Virus record (IMG/VR): IMGVR_UViG_3300018428_002563
Coordinates: 35,642 to 99,641 of that record
From: a virus
Length of the DNA: 64,000 nucleotides
Reading direction: 5' to 3' (one strand)
Made by a program: the position numbers and the translations under genes. A model generated the notes under the pieces. The model saw nothing but the letters and a program-made list of their open reading frames with translations, was not told the DNA's origin and did no database searches. Positions 45,693-53,127 of this stretch are shown one piece after another. Every line of letters begins with the position of its first letter. Positions within the stretch are counted from its first letter, which is position 1.

Positions 45693-45721
45693 TTGACATA
45701 AATACATTAGTGTTATATAAT
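45693..45721 (+). promoter_or_regulatory. sigma-70 promoter of iscU
   Basis: TTGACA (45693-45698), 17-nt spacer, TATAAT (45716-45721), a perfect match. A late octamer CATAAATA (45697-45704) is nested at its -35/spacer junction. Confidence 0.85.
45697..45704 (+). promoter_or_regulatory. late octamer CATAAATA nested in the iscU sigma-70 promoter
   Basis: Shares its first two bases with the end of TTGACA. It is 43 nt before the iscU ATG. It may allow late as well as early transcription. Confidence 0.45.
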
Positions 45722-45747
45722 ATACACTAATTAATTTTCAATACATT

Positions 45748-46224
45748 ATGGCATATTCACAAAAAGTAATCGACCGATTTGAGCAGGTTACAAATAACCC
45801 AGGCGCTCATGGGGTAGGTCGGTTTGACCCTAACGATCCAAACGTTGCTATAGGCATGACAGGTGCTCCTGCATGTGGTGATGTTATGAAACTAGATCTA
45901 AAACTTAATCCAGAAACTGAAGTTATAGAAGATGTAAAATTTAAAACTTATGGTTGCGGAAGTGCAATAGCATCTAGTAGTATGTTTGTCGAAATGCTTA
46001 TCGGCAAAACAATCGAAGAAGCAAAGCAGATAAAAGATAAAGAAATTGCTGAAGCATTAGAATTGCCGCCTATCAAAATACACTGTTCTGTACTAGCAGA
46101 AGATAGTATTCAACGTGCTATTAAAGATTGGGAAGAAAAGAAAGCAGGTCGAAAAGGCACTTTTTTAGACAGCATGATTAAAAAAGATGACAGCATGATT
46201 GGCCATAACGGAGGACCTAAATAG
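45748..46224 (+). CDS. iscU: Fe-S cluster scaffold IscU
   Basis: A 158-aa scaffold with every functional IscU residue visible: Cys43 and Asp45 in 'GAPACGDVMKL', Cys70 in 'TYGCGSAIASSS', and His112 and Cys113 in 'LPPIKIHCSVLAEDSI'. The 'LPPIK' loop is the HscA/chaperone-binding motif (LPPVK in E. coli). About 28 extra residues at the C-terminus end in 'MIGHNGGPK'. It assembles [2Fe-2S] from cysteine-desulfurase sulfur. A consensus sigma-70 promoter with a nested late octamer lies just upstream; no Shine-Dalgarno is seen. No iscS is in the window, so sulfur must come from the host or from a gene outside it. Confidence 0.95.
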   Translation: MAYSQKVIDRFEQVTNNPGAHGVGRFDPNDPNVAIGMTGAPACGDVMKLDLKLNPETEVIEDVKFKTYGCGSAIASSSMFVEMLIGKTIEEAKQIKDKEIAEALELPPIKIHCSVLAEDSIQRAIKDWEEKKAGRKGTFLDSMIKKDDSMIGHNGGPK

Positions 46225-46421
46225 TGCCGGAAAAATTCAAGCCCAGTCATTCAATAAGGGATAAAGCAACCGGTAAAAACAAAGAGGTCCATTTCTATCT
46301 AAAACAAACACCTAAAGAAGAACTAATAGAATATCTAAACAGTCTATCTGCTAAACCAAAAATTAAAAATAAAGTTAGACGAGAACTTATTCGTAGAGGT
46401 ATAAAAATAATATACGAATGA
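46224..46421 (+). CDS. small conserved phage protein
   Basis: A 65-aa basic protein starting with GTG on the iscU stop (TAGTG), preceded by GGAGGA. 'YLKQTPKEELIEYLNS' and 'KIKNKVRRELIRRGIKI' are helical. I have seen relatives in marine T4-like phages without assigned function. The basic charge suggests nucleic-acid or ribosome binding. Confidence 0.65.
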   Translation: MPEKFKPSHSIRDKATGKNKEVHFYLKQTPKEELIEYLNSLSAKPKIKNKVRRELIRRGIKIIYE

Positions 46422-46597
46422 TGACTATCATAATACTTACAGTCTTACTAGCTATTGTTTGTTTTGTAAGTATGTGGTTCTTGATAGACGTTTTAAATGA
46501 CAAATGCGGAAGTAAAGGTATTCTTCCTGATTCATATGTAACACGTACAGGTGTTACACACACCGCAAAAAAATCTCGCTCCGAGCATATTAATTAA
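46421..46597 (+). CDS. small membrane protein
   Basis: A 58-aa ORF overlapping the upstream stop (ATGATGA allows starts at 46418 or 46421). One N-terminal transmembrane helix ('MTIIILTVLLAIVCFVSMWF') with a polar C-terminus. Part of a run of tiny membrane proteins; function unknown. Confidence 0.55.
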   Translation: MTIIILTVLLAIVCFVSMWFLIDVLNDKCGSKGILPDSYVTRTGVTHTAKKSRSEHIN

Positions 46598-46628
46598 AAT
46601 CATAATATACCCACTTTTTAAACTTTTT

Positions 46629-46636
46629 GATAAATA
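46629..46636 (+). promoter_or_regulatory. late octamer GATAAATA in tandem with a sigma-70 promoter
   Basis: 3 nt upstream of the TTGACA at 46640. Confidence 0.5.
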
Positions 46637-46639
46637 AGG

Positions 46640-46668
46640 TTGACAAATATATTATATTGTTATATTAT
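46640..46668 (+). promoter_or_regulatory. sigma-70 promoter before the tiny membrane proteins
   Basis: TTGACA (46640-46645), 17-nt spacer, TATTAT (46663-46668); an alternative TATAAT is at 46666-46671. A late octamer lies 3 nt upstream. The surrounding 46598-46697 is AT-rich intergenic DNA with nothing else visible. Confidence 0.75.
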
Positions 46669-46697
46669 AATATAAAAATTACTAATATTATTATAAA

Positions 46698-46799
46698 GTG
46701 AAATTTCAAAAATATGACTATGAGAAAATTCGAGATCATCTTGAAGTAACTTTTCTTGTGGCTATTTTTGTGATTTCATTATTTGGAGTAAACATATAA
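46698..46799 (+). CDS. tiny membrane protein (33 aa)
   Basis: A 33-aa ORF with a GTG start, first after the early promoter at 46640. Its stop overlaps the next ATG (TAATG), which supports it being translated. A charged N-terminus ('KFQKYDYEKIRDHLE') is followed by a single hydrophobic helix. No clear Shine-Dalgarno. Confidence 0.4.
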   Translation: MKFQKYDYEKIRDHLEVTFLVAIFVISLFGVNI

Positions 46800-46981
46800 T
46801 GGAATTTATTTTAATAAGTTTTGCTAGTATCGTAGTAAGTTACTTTTATTTGAAGTATGCACCTATGCATGACTTACACTATGTCCTTACTATGAGAAAT
46901 ATGGCAAACGAAACACACAGGACTAACGGAGATAATGAGCACATTAATATTGAAACTAAAGGAGAACGAGCAGGTTTGTAA
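46799..46981 (+). CDS. small membrane protein (60 aa)
   Basis: One N-terminal transmembrane helix ('FILISFASIVVSYFYLKY') and a polar, charged tail. GGAG lies 9 nt before the ATG. It overlaps the next small ORF by 47 nt. Function unknown. Confidence 0.55.
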   Translation: MEFILISFASIVVSYFYLKYAPMHDLHYVLTMRNMANETHRTNGDNEHINIETKGERAGL

Positions 46982-47069
46982 ATTTTGTGAAGCAATTAAT
47001 TTTGTTTTCATGTTAACAACACCACTTGCACTACCTTTATTAATTATGTACGCCGCAACGTACAACTAA
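46935..47069 (+). CDS. small membrane protein (44 aa), overlapping ORF
   Basis: A 44-aa ORF in another frame from the preceding gene, with GGAG 3 nt before ATG. It has a Cys-x2-Cys ('VCKFC') and a hydrophobic C-terminal helix ('LTTPLALPLLIMYAA'). It ends 3 nt before the next ATG, which supports it. Too short to be sure. Confidence 0.4.
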   Translation: MSTLILKLKENEQVCKFCEAINFVFMLTTPLALPLLIMYAATYN

Positions 47070-47072
47070 AAA

Positions 47073-47255
47073 ATGGCAACAAAGAATTATACTGAAGCAA
47101 CACCCAAGGATATCAAAAATTGGGAGAACACCGATTACTTCCGAAAAAGTGACTTTAGTGTAATGAAACTGTTTGTTGCTATTCCTACCCTTATACAAAT
47201 ATCAGCATTACTTGCAATGTTTGCTATCTTCTACCTAAATACCCTTATTTTTTAA
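47073..47255 (+). CDS. small membrane protein (60 aa)
   Basis: A polar N-terminus ('TPKDIKNWENTDYFRKSDF') with a C-terminal transmembrane helix (about 32-59, 'LFVAIPTLIQISALLAMFAI'). Last of the tiny membrane-protein run; a late octamer begins at its stop codon. Function unknown. Confidence 0.55.
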   Translation: MATKNYTEATPKDIKNWENTDYFRKSDFSVMKLFVAIPTLIQISALLAMFAIFYLNTLIF

Positions 47256-47261
47256 TAAATA
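47254..47261 (+). promoter_or_regulatory. late promoter octamer AATAAATA
   Basis: 25 nt before ATG 47287; its first bases overlap the preceding TAA. Heads the holin-like/dnaJ/def/clpA run. Confidence 0.55.
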
Positions 47262-47286
47262 CAGTATAACAAAAGAGGGCACATTT

Positions 47287-47649
47287 ATGTGGGAAATGAT
47301 AGAACGCATGGCGAGTGATCGTCTATGGATTTATACAGCAATAGCTGGTAGTATCTTTGGTGCTTTATTCATTGCATGGATTAGAGATACACGTATTGCG
47401 CTTTGGGCATACGGTAAATGGGATTGGTTACTTGATAGCATTAGAGACAAGTTTGGTTGGACTTGGTTTAACCAAGATCCGCATGCTTGGCGTAAAGTAA
47501 ATCCCAATATAGCCCGTAAGATCGACGAACTAGAAACTAGAATTATTAAACTAGAAAAGCATAGCCATCCATGTAAAGAACTACACGAGTTTGATGTTTG
47601 GCCAGAACTAGATGCTAGAATTAAGAAATTAGAGGGTAAGAAAAAATGA
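47287..47649 (+). CDS. membrane-anchored coiled-coil protein
   Basis: A 120-aa protein. One transmembrane helix near the N-terminus (about 14-31, 'IYTAIAGSIFGALFIAWI'), then a Trp-rich segment ('WAYGKWDWLLDSIRDKFGW') and a short coiled coil ('IDELETRIIKLEKH'). It overlaps the holin-like gene by 4 nt, so the two may form a membrane pair acting at lysis. No known family recognised. Confidence 0.55.
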   Translation: MWEMIERMASDRLWIYTAIAGSIFGALFIAWIRDTRIALWAYGKWDWLLDSIRDKFGWTWFNQDPHAWRKVNPNIARKIDELETRIIKLEKHSHPCKELHEFDVWPELDARIKKLEGKKK

Positions 47650-47939
47650 GTGACGAAATTCAAACAAAAAAAGTAAACATAGAACTAGAAGTAGATACAA
47701 ATACAGTAGACAGTTCAAAAAATAGATTTCAATCATGGATTGATCTAGCAAAAGCTGTTGACAGTTGGAGAATTTTTCCACGCATTTTTATAACTACATA
47801 CATTTACTTGCTGTACAAAGTTGTAATTTGGTACATGGGTATTGAAGATCCTACAATGGAACAGTCAGGACTTGTAAGTATTGTTGTAGGTGCTGGTGCT
47901 GCATGGTTTGGTTTATACACCGGAACTAGTAAAAAGTAA
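47646..47939 (+). CDS. putative holin-like two-helix membrane protein
   Basis: A 97-aa protein with a charged N-terminus of about 45 residues and two transmembrane helices ('RIFITTYIYLLYKVVIWYMG' and 'GLVSIVVGAGAAWFGLYTG'). Size, topology and the short C-terminal 'TSKK' fit a small class II-type holin. The endolysin lies about 3 kb upstream rather than adjacent, so this is a candidate only. Confidence 0.5.
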   Translation: MSDEIQTKKVNIELEVDTNTVDSSKNRFQSWIDLAKAVDSWRIFPRIFITTYIYLLYKVVIWYMGIEDPTMEQSGLVSIVVGAGAAWFGLYTGTSKK

Positions 47940-47962
47940 CAGCATAATCAATAAGTAATAGT

Positions 47963-48802
47963 ATGGACCACTATTCCGTACTAGGCGTATCTAAAACAGC
48001 TACCGATAAAGAAATTAAAACCGCTTTTAGAAAATTAGCGGCAAAGCATCATCCTGACAAAGGCGGTGATAGTAAAAAGTTTGTGCAAATTAAAGATGCA
48101 TATGAAACTTTAATTGATCCGCAAAAGAGAGCTGAGTACGATAATCCTCAACCCCAATTTGGACAGTATCAGAGAGGATTTGATTTTAACAATGTCAATC
48201 CTGACATACAGGACTTGTTTGGTCAAATGTTTAGAAACGGTACAGACCCGTTTAGACCACCTCCTCGTAGAAACAAGGATATTACTATTGCCGCTAAAGT
48301 AACACTTGAAGATGTTCTCAAAGGTAAGAATCTAATTGCAAGTTATAAATTAAGAAGCGGCAACACCGAAACAGTTGAGATAAACATACCTCCTGGTATT
48401 AGAGATGGTGATACTATAAGATATGGAGGCTTAGGAGATGATTTCTTACAATTTGCTAGAGGAGATTTACATGTTAAAATACAAATTCTACCTCACACAG
48501 ATTGGCAAAGAGATGGTATAAATCTTTATAGAGAATATTCTGTAAATGCTCTTGACTTAATTACAGGAACTAGTATAATAGTAGATACACTTGAAGGAAG
48601 ACAGTTAGATCTTAAAATACCTAAAGGAACGAAGGTAGGATGTAGATTTAATATAGCACAACATGGCTTACCAGACAGACGTAATGGTGTGCGTGGAAAC
48701 GCATATATAATAATAAATGCTCATATACCACAAATAGATAACCCACAGGTGTTAGAGTATATAAAAAGTATGAAAAAGATAATAAACAATGAAACTGATT
48801 AA
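47963..48802 (+). CDS. DnaJ/CbpA-type J-domain co-chaperone
   Basis: A 279-aa class B J-protein. The J-domain (1-about 60) has 'DHYSVLGVSKTATDKEIKTA', HPD at 30-32 and the 'KRAEYDN' end. It is followed by a Gly/Phe-like linker ('FGQYQRGFDFNN') and two beta-barrel substrate domains ('VEINIPPGIRDGDTIRYGG'). There is no Cys-rich zinc domain, as in CbpA. It stimulates a DnaK-type ATPase. It overlaps the deformylase gene by 14 nt in a proteostasis operon. Confidence 0.92.
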   Translation: MDHYSVLGVSKTATDKEIKTAFRKLAAKHHPDKGGDSKKFVQIKDAYETLIDPQKRAEYDNPQPQFGQYQRGFDFNNVNPDIQDLFGQMFRNGTDPFRPPPRRNKDITIAAKVTLEDVLKGKNLIASYKLRSGNTETVEINIPPGIRDGDTIRYGGLGDDFLQFARGDLHVKIQILPHTDWQRDGINLYREYSVNALDLITGTSIIVDTLEGRQLDLKIPKGTKVGCRFNIAQHGLPDRRNGVRGNAYIIINAHIPQIDNPQVLEYIKSMKKIINNETD

Positions 48803-49295
48803 ATCTCCAGATCCGTGGTTAGAAAAGGTTGTAGATCCTTTTGATTTCGAAAAGCACGATGCCGAACAAATTTCCAAAGAAATGCTTGAAATTATGGAGC
48901 AAGAAGGCGGAATAGGATTGAGTGCAAATCAAGTTGGGTTCAATGGACAAATTTTTGTTATGAAGCCGCATTTGCTAGAAGATAATAGTCCACTTACAAT
49001 TATTAACCCAAGCATAGAGCAAGTAACAGTAAACGCAGAATCTATGCCAGAAGGGTGTTTAAGTCATCCAAATTTGTTTTTAAAGGTTAGTAGACCTAGA
49101 GGTATTGTTGTAAAATATCTTGACACACAGCAAAAAGAATGTATAATAGAATTATACGATATAGATGCAAGATGTTTTTTACATGAATACGATCACTTAC
49201 AGGGTATCGAATTTACTAGTCGTGTATCTCGCCTTAAACTTGATATGGCAAGAAAGAAGCAAATAAAATTAAGGAAAAAATATCCACATGGTTGA
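48789..49295 (+). CDS. def: peptide deformylase
   Basis: A 168-aa enzyme with all three motifs: 'GIGLSANQ' (41-48), 'EGCLS' (88-92) and 'HEYDH' (132-136). Cys90, His132 and His136 bind the metal; Glu133 is catalytic. It removes the formyl group from nascent proteins. Deformylases are known in marine phages, where they are thought to help process proteins made late in infection. It lies between dnaJ and clpA with overlaps on both sides. Confidence 0.95.
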   Translation: MKLIKSPDPWLEKVVDPFDFEKHDAEQISKEMLEIMEQEGGIGLSANQVGFNGQIFVMKPHLLEDNSPLTIINPSIEQVTVNAESMPEGCLSHPNLFLKVSRPRGIVVKYLDTQQKECIIELYDIDARCFLHEYDHLQGIEFTSRVSRLKLDMARKKQIKLRKKYPHG

Positions 49296-51528
49296 ACCAA
49301 GCAAAGAACTACAATTAGTATTTGAAAAAGCAATCGCAGATGCTAGAAAACTTCAACACGAGTATGTTACAGTTGAACATATTCTATTCGCTATGCTTTG
49401 CGAAGAAAACTTTGAAAACATAGTTACAGGTTATGGTGCTGACCCTGCCTTTATAAAATCTAATTTAGAAAATCATTTAAAAACCGCTTTAGATGATATT
49501 AAAGTTGACGGAACAAAGCACAAGCCTAAAAAAACACAGGCTGTTGAACGTGTTCTAAACAGAGCGTTTACTCAAGTTCTATTTAGCGGTCGTAATCAAA
49601 TAGAACTAAGCGATGTATTCATTAGTATACTAAATGAAAAGAAATCTATTGCTACATATTGGATAGAAAAAGCAGGCATTTCTAAAGACAGATTTGCAGA
49701 TTACATTTCGAATGAGCATGAAGACTTTGATGATGAAGAATTAAGCGGTGCAGCCGCAAAAGCACTTCGTGCATTTACTTCTAATCTAAACGACGAAGTA
49801 AGAAAACAACGTGTAGATCCTATTATCGGACGTTCAGAAGAACTAGATGCTATTGCTCTTGCACTAGGACGCCGTCAAAAAAATAATGTACTTTTAGTTG
49901 GTGATCCAGGTGTTGGTAAAACCGCTATTGCAGAAGGTTTAGCATTTAAAATTGTAAATGACGATGTACCAGAATTCCTAAAAGAGTATGAAGTATACAA
50001 TCTAGATATTGGTGCTATGCTCGCTGGCTCTAAATATCGTGGAGACTTTGAAGAACGTCTAAAGTTAGTCATCAAAGGACTACAGAAAAAAGGCAAAACT
50101 GTAATGTTTATCGACGAAGCTCATATGATGAGCGGAGCAGGAGCAGGCGGGCAAGACAAATCAAACGATTTGGCTAATATGTTAAAGCCAGCACTTGCAA
50201 AAGGTAACTTAAAAGTTGTTGCTTCAACTACTTGGGAAGAATTCCGTAAGAGCTTTGAAAAAGATCGTGCATTGATGCGCCGTTTCCAACGTGTTACAGT
50301 TGACGAGCCAAATGCAGAAGTAGCAAAAGATATTCTACGTGGTATTAAAAAGTACTATGAGGACTATCACAAAACACAAATCACAGAGCAAGCAATTGAA
50401 GCTGCTGTAAAATTAAGTGTAAAGTATCAAACAGATAAAAAACTTCCTGATAAGGCTATTGACTTAATTGATGTAGCATGTAGTAGATTTAATTTGAAAG
50501 ATCCTGAAGTTGAAAAACTAGTAACAGAGGAAGAAATTCAATTTGAACTTGCTAAGATGATTAACATGCCTGTTGAAAATATTGCAGAGAAAGAAACAAG
50601 TAATCTAGCACATCTAGAAACCAACATGAAAAAAGCGGTGTATGGACAAGACGAAGCAATTGATAAAATTGTTGATAAAATTCTTGTTGCACAAGCAGGT
50701 CTTAAACCTGACGATAAGCCAATTGGTAGTTTTATCTTTATGGGGCCAACCGGTACAGGTAAAACAGAAACAGCCAAGCAACTAGCAGAACAACTAGGTG
50801 TAAAACTAGTCCGTTTTGATATGAGTGAATATCAAGAGAAGCACAGTGTTGCTAAACTAATTGGGTCGCCTCCAGGTTATGTAGGTTACGAAGAAGATGC
50901 TGGCCAGTTAATTACAAAACTACAAGAAAATCCAAACTGTGTGTTACTGTTAGATGAAATCGAAAAGGCACACCCAGATGTTTCACAAATATTACTACAG
51001 TTAATGGATAATGGTAAAGTTACAGGTAGTAACAGTAAAGAAGCAGATGCACGTAATTGTGTTCTTATCCTTACAACTAACCTAGGTGCAAGTGATGCAG
51101 AGAAAAATCTAATTGGATTCAACGACGAGTTTGAATTAGAATATGAAGATAAAGCACTTAAGAAATTCTTTGCTCCAGAATTCCGTAACAGACTTGATGC
51201 AACTATTATATTCAAGAAACTTTCTAAAGAAATTATGTTGAAGATAGTTGGTAAGTTCTTAGTTGAACTTAAAGACATGGTAAAAGATAAAGGAGTCAAG
51301 ATCGAAGTTGATTCTGAAGCATTAGACTATCTTGTAGATAAAGGTTTCGATCCTAAAATGGGTGCAAGACCGTTAGCAAGAGTAATTGATAATGAAATCA
51401 AACGTCCACTATCAAAAGAATTACTCTTTGGTAATTTAAAATCTGGCGGTAGTGTAACAATTAAATTCAACGAAGATGATGAAAGCCTATACTTGGAAAG
51501 TTTAGGGGAATCACTTGTTGAACTTTGA
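49288..51528 (+). CDS. clpA: ClpA-type AAA+ unfoldase
   Basis: A 746-aa, full-length class I Clp ATPase (E. coli ClpA 758 aa). N-domain 1-145 ('ELQLVFEKAIADAR'). D1 has Walker A 'GDPGVGKT' (205-212) and Walker B 'MFIDEAH' (273-279). D2 has Walker A 'GPTGTGKT' (486-493) and Walker B 'LLLDEIE' (553-559), then 'APEFRNRLD'. There is no ClpB-like middle coiled coil. The tripeptide Ile-Gly-Phe at 609-611 lies where the IGL/IGF loop docks to ClpP, so it could take over the host protease. No phage clpP is seen here. It overlaps the deformylase by 8 nt. Confidence 0.95.
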   Translation: MVEPSKELQLVFEKAIADARKLQHEYVTVEHILFAMLCEENFENIVTGYGADPAFIKSNLENHLKTALDDIKVDGTKHKPKKTQAVERVLNRAFTQVLFSGRNQIELSDVFISILNEKKSIATYWIEKAGISKDRFADYISNEHEDFDDEELSGAAAKALRAFTSNLNDEVRKQRVDPIIGRSEELDAIALALGRRQKNNVLLVGDPGVGKTAIAEGLAFKIVNDDVPEFLKEYEVYNLDIGAMLAGSKYRGDFEERLKLVIKGLQKKGKTVMFIDEAHMMSGAGAGGQDKSNDLANMLKPALAKGNLKVVASTTWEEFRKSFEKDRALMRRFQRVTVDEPNAEVAKDILRGIKKYYEDYHKTQITEQAIEAAVKLSVKYQTDKKLPDKAIDLIDVACSRFNLKDPEVEKLVTEEEIQFELAKMINMPVENIAEKETSNLAHLETNMKKAVYGQDEAIDKIVDKILVAQAGLKPDDKPIGSFIFMGPTGTGKTETAKQLAEQLGVKLVRFDMSEYQEKHSVAKLIGSPPGYVGYEEDAGQLITKLQENPNCVLLLDEIEKAHPDVSQILLQLMDNGKVTGSNSKEADARNCVLILTTNLGASDAEKNLIGFNDEFELEYEDKALKKFFAPEFRNRLDATIIFKKLSKEIMLKIVGKFLVELKDMVKDKGVKIEVDSEALDYLVDKGFDPKMGARPLARVIDNEIKRPLSKELLFGNLKSGGSVTIKFNEDDESLYLESLGESLVEL

Positions 51529-52183
51529 AACTAAAAAACTTTTCTATAACAAGTACCTGTACAAGCTGGTAATACACAACCAGCTTGCTGTTATTTTTAG
51601 AGATAAAAATCTAAATTATGCTCGCAAAGAAATAGATCTACTACAGCAAATGGTAGACGATAAGCATCAAATTGTTAAAACTTGGGGGTTTAATAGGACA
51701 AGTTATATTGACCGTAGGCATTTTGATGATGCAAAAATCTTACTAAACCTATTTTCGCATTTTGATCACGACGAGTATAAACTACGTATAGAGCGCAATG
51801 ATATGTGCTTATATACTAACAGTAATAGTGTTATTAATAATGTTTGTAGTAAAATCACGATAGACGAACTATGGCAACCAAATTTAAAGCACTTAAACTT
51901 GCTTGAAAAAAATGTTTTATTAGTCAACGGACCGTTTGATTACGAATATAAAGTTTATTTTAATGCAAGAACTATAGATGAGAACTTTCATAATTGGATT
52001 ACACGCAACTCGGACAAAGTAAAAATTGGTAGAATAGCGTTAGAAGAAGTAAAAAAGGGATTTGCCCCCAACTTGTATATGTATGTTAGAGATGAAAAAG
52101 TTTTACAACTTATCAGTCTACTTGTTGGACATAATTTCCAATCTGTCCAAAGAGTTATCAGTACGCAAAATATAGATAAATAA
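51515..52183 (+). CDS. hypothetical protein (222 aa)
   Basis: The frame begins at TTG 51515 with AGGGGA upstream, overlapping clpA by 14 nt; the next ATG would lose about 48 residues that look protein-like ('KYLYKLVIHNQLAVIFR'). It is alpha/beta with many aromatic and charged residues. A strong hairpin (51562-51587) lies inside its 5' end. Function unknown; similar proteins occur in marine T4-like phages. Confidence 0.6.
   Translation: MLNFETKKLFYNKYLYKLVIHNQLAVIFRDKNLNYARKEIDLLQQMVDDKHQIVKTWGFNRTSYIDRRHFDDAKILLNLFSHFDHDEYKLRIERNDMCLYTNSNSVINNVCSKITIDELWQPNLKHLNLLEKNVLLVNGPFDYEYKVYFNARTIDENFHNWITRNSDKVKIGRIALEEVKKGFAPNLYMYVRDEKVLQLISLLVGHNFQSVQRVISTQNIDK
51562..51587 (+). terminator. hairpin just after clpA, inside the next gene
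   Basis: CAAGCTGGT / ACCAGCTTG, a perfect 9-bp stem with an 8-nt loop, followed by CTG and TTATTTTT. It resembles an intrinsic terminator or attenuator placed 34 nt after the clpA stop, but it lies within the coding frame of the downstream gene. Confidence 0.45.
52175..52182 (+). promoter_or_regulatory. late promoter octamer GATAAATA (leaderless type)
   Basis: 5 nt before ATG 52188; overlaps the upstream stop. No Shine-Dalgarno. Confidence 0.65.
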
Positions 52184-52187
52184 CTAT

Positions 52188-52553
52188 ATGCCGAGCAATA
52201 GTGAAACAATTTTATCAACACAAACACACGTAGGGGATAGTAGCGTACAGACCCATACTGGTGACAAATATAAAGGGGACGGTTACTATAGTCGTAGTGA
52301 TGGTCTTCACACTGTACAATATACAGTGAGCGGGTTCCAAGGAACTATACAAATGCAGGGTACACTTGCTGTTGATCCTGGCGCAGATGATTGGTTTACT
52401 ATTTCAAATACAGAACTTACTAGCACCGACGATAGCGGTGTTTATAATACAGGCTCACACATATATAACTTTACAGGCAACTATGTTTGGGTAAGAGCTT
52501 ATGTTAGTAATTGGACTGATGGCACTGTAAATAGTATTAATTTAAATCATTAA
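52188..52553 (+). CDS. small virion-like beta protein
   Basis: A 121-aa protein rich in Ser, Thr, Gly and Tyr with alternating beta strands ('HTVQYTVSGFQGTIQMQGTL', 'NYVWVRAYVSNWTDG'). It resembles jelly-roll or decoration-type virion proteins. A late octamer ends exactly 5 nt before the ATG and there is no Shine-Dalgarno, so the predicted mRNA is leaderless. Confidence 0.6.
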   Translation: MPSNSETILSTQTHVGDSSVQTHTGDKYKGDGYYSRSDGLHTVQYTVSGFQGTIQMQGTLAVDPGADDWFTISNTELTSTDDSGVYNTGSHIYNFTGNYVWVRAYVSNWTDGTVNSINLNH

Positions 52554-52562
52554 GGTAACAAC

Positions 52563-53126
52563 ATGGAACATTTTGTAAGAATAGTAATGGAAAAACAAGA
52601 AGTTAATAGATTAGACGAGTCTATTTTTCCTAGTCAAGAGATATACGAAAGTGAGCAAGGTGCTACAGTAATTGAAATTCCCTTACCAAGATTGCTAGAA
52701 GAAGATGAAGCAGACGAGTATGCTAATAGACTAGCAAATCTTATGTTCAGTGAAGGGTATGAAGATTTTGATATTGAAATATCTACTGATGGTGATGCTG
52801 TTGTTACAGAAGAAACATATGACGGTGATGACTTTTTTGAAGAATATGGCGTTATGTGGTATAATGATGACGATATTATTGACGAAGCAGAATATCAAGG
52901 ACGTAAGGTTCCGCTAGGCAAGCCAATGCGTGGTGATGTTAAGAAGTTCAAAGTATATGTTAAGGACCCAAAGACCAAGAATGTAAAGAAAGTTAATTTT
53001 GGCGATCCTAACATGAAGATTAAAAAGTCAAATCCAGCACGTAGACGTTCATTCCGTGCTAGACACAACTGTGATAACCCGGGTCCAAGAACTAAGGCAC
53101 GTTACTGGTCATGTAGGAAGTGGTAA
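52563..53126 (+). CDS. late protein with basic Cys-containing C-terminal domain
   Basis: A 187-aa protein. The acidic N-terminal half is alpha/beta ('DEADEYANRLANLMFSEGYE'). The C-terminal 75 residues form a distinct basic domain ('GKPMRGDVKKFKVYVKDPKT', 'FRARHNCDNPG', 'YWSCRKW') that I recognise as recurring in marine T4-like phages. It heads a set of late genes, several of which end in different basic Cys-containing tails. Role unknown; head association is an inference. Confidence 0.65.
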   Translation: MEHFVRIVMEKQEVNRLDESIFPSQEIYESEQGATVIEIPLPRLLEEDEADEYANRLANLMFSEGYEDFDIEISTDGDAVVTEETYDGDDFFEEYGVMWYNDDDIIDEAEYQGRKVPLGKPMRGDVKKFKVYVKDPKTKNVKKVNFGDPNMKIKKSNPARRRSFRARHNCDNPGPRTKARYWSCRKW

Positions 53127-53127
53127 T

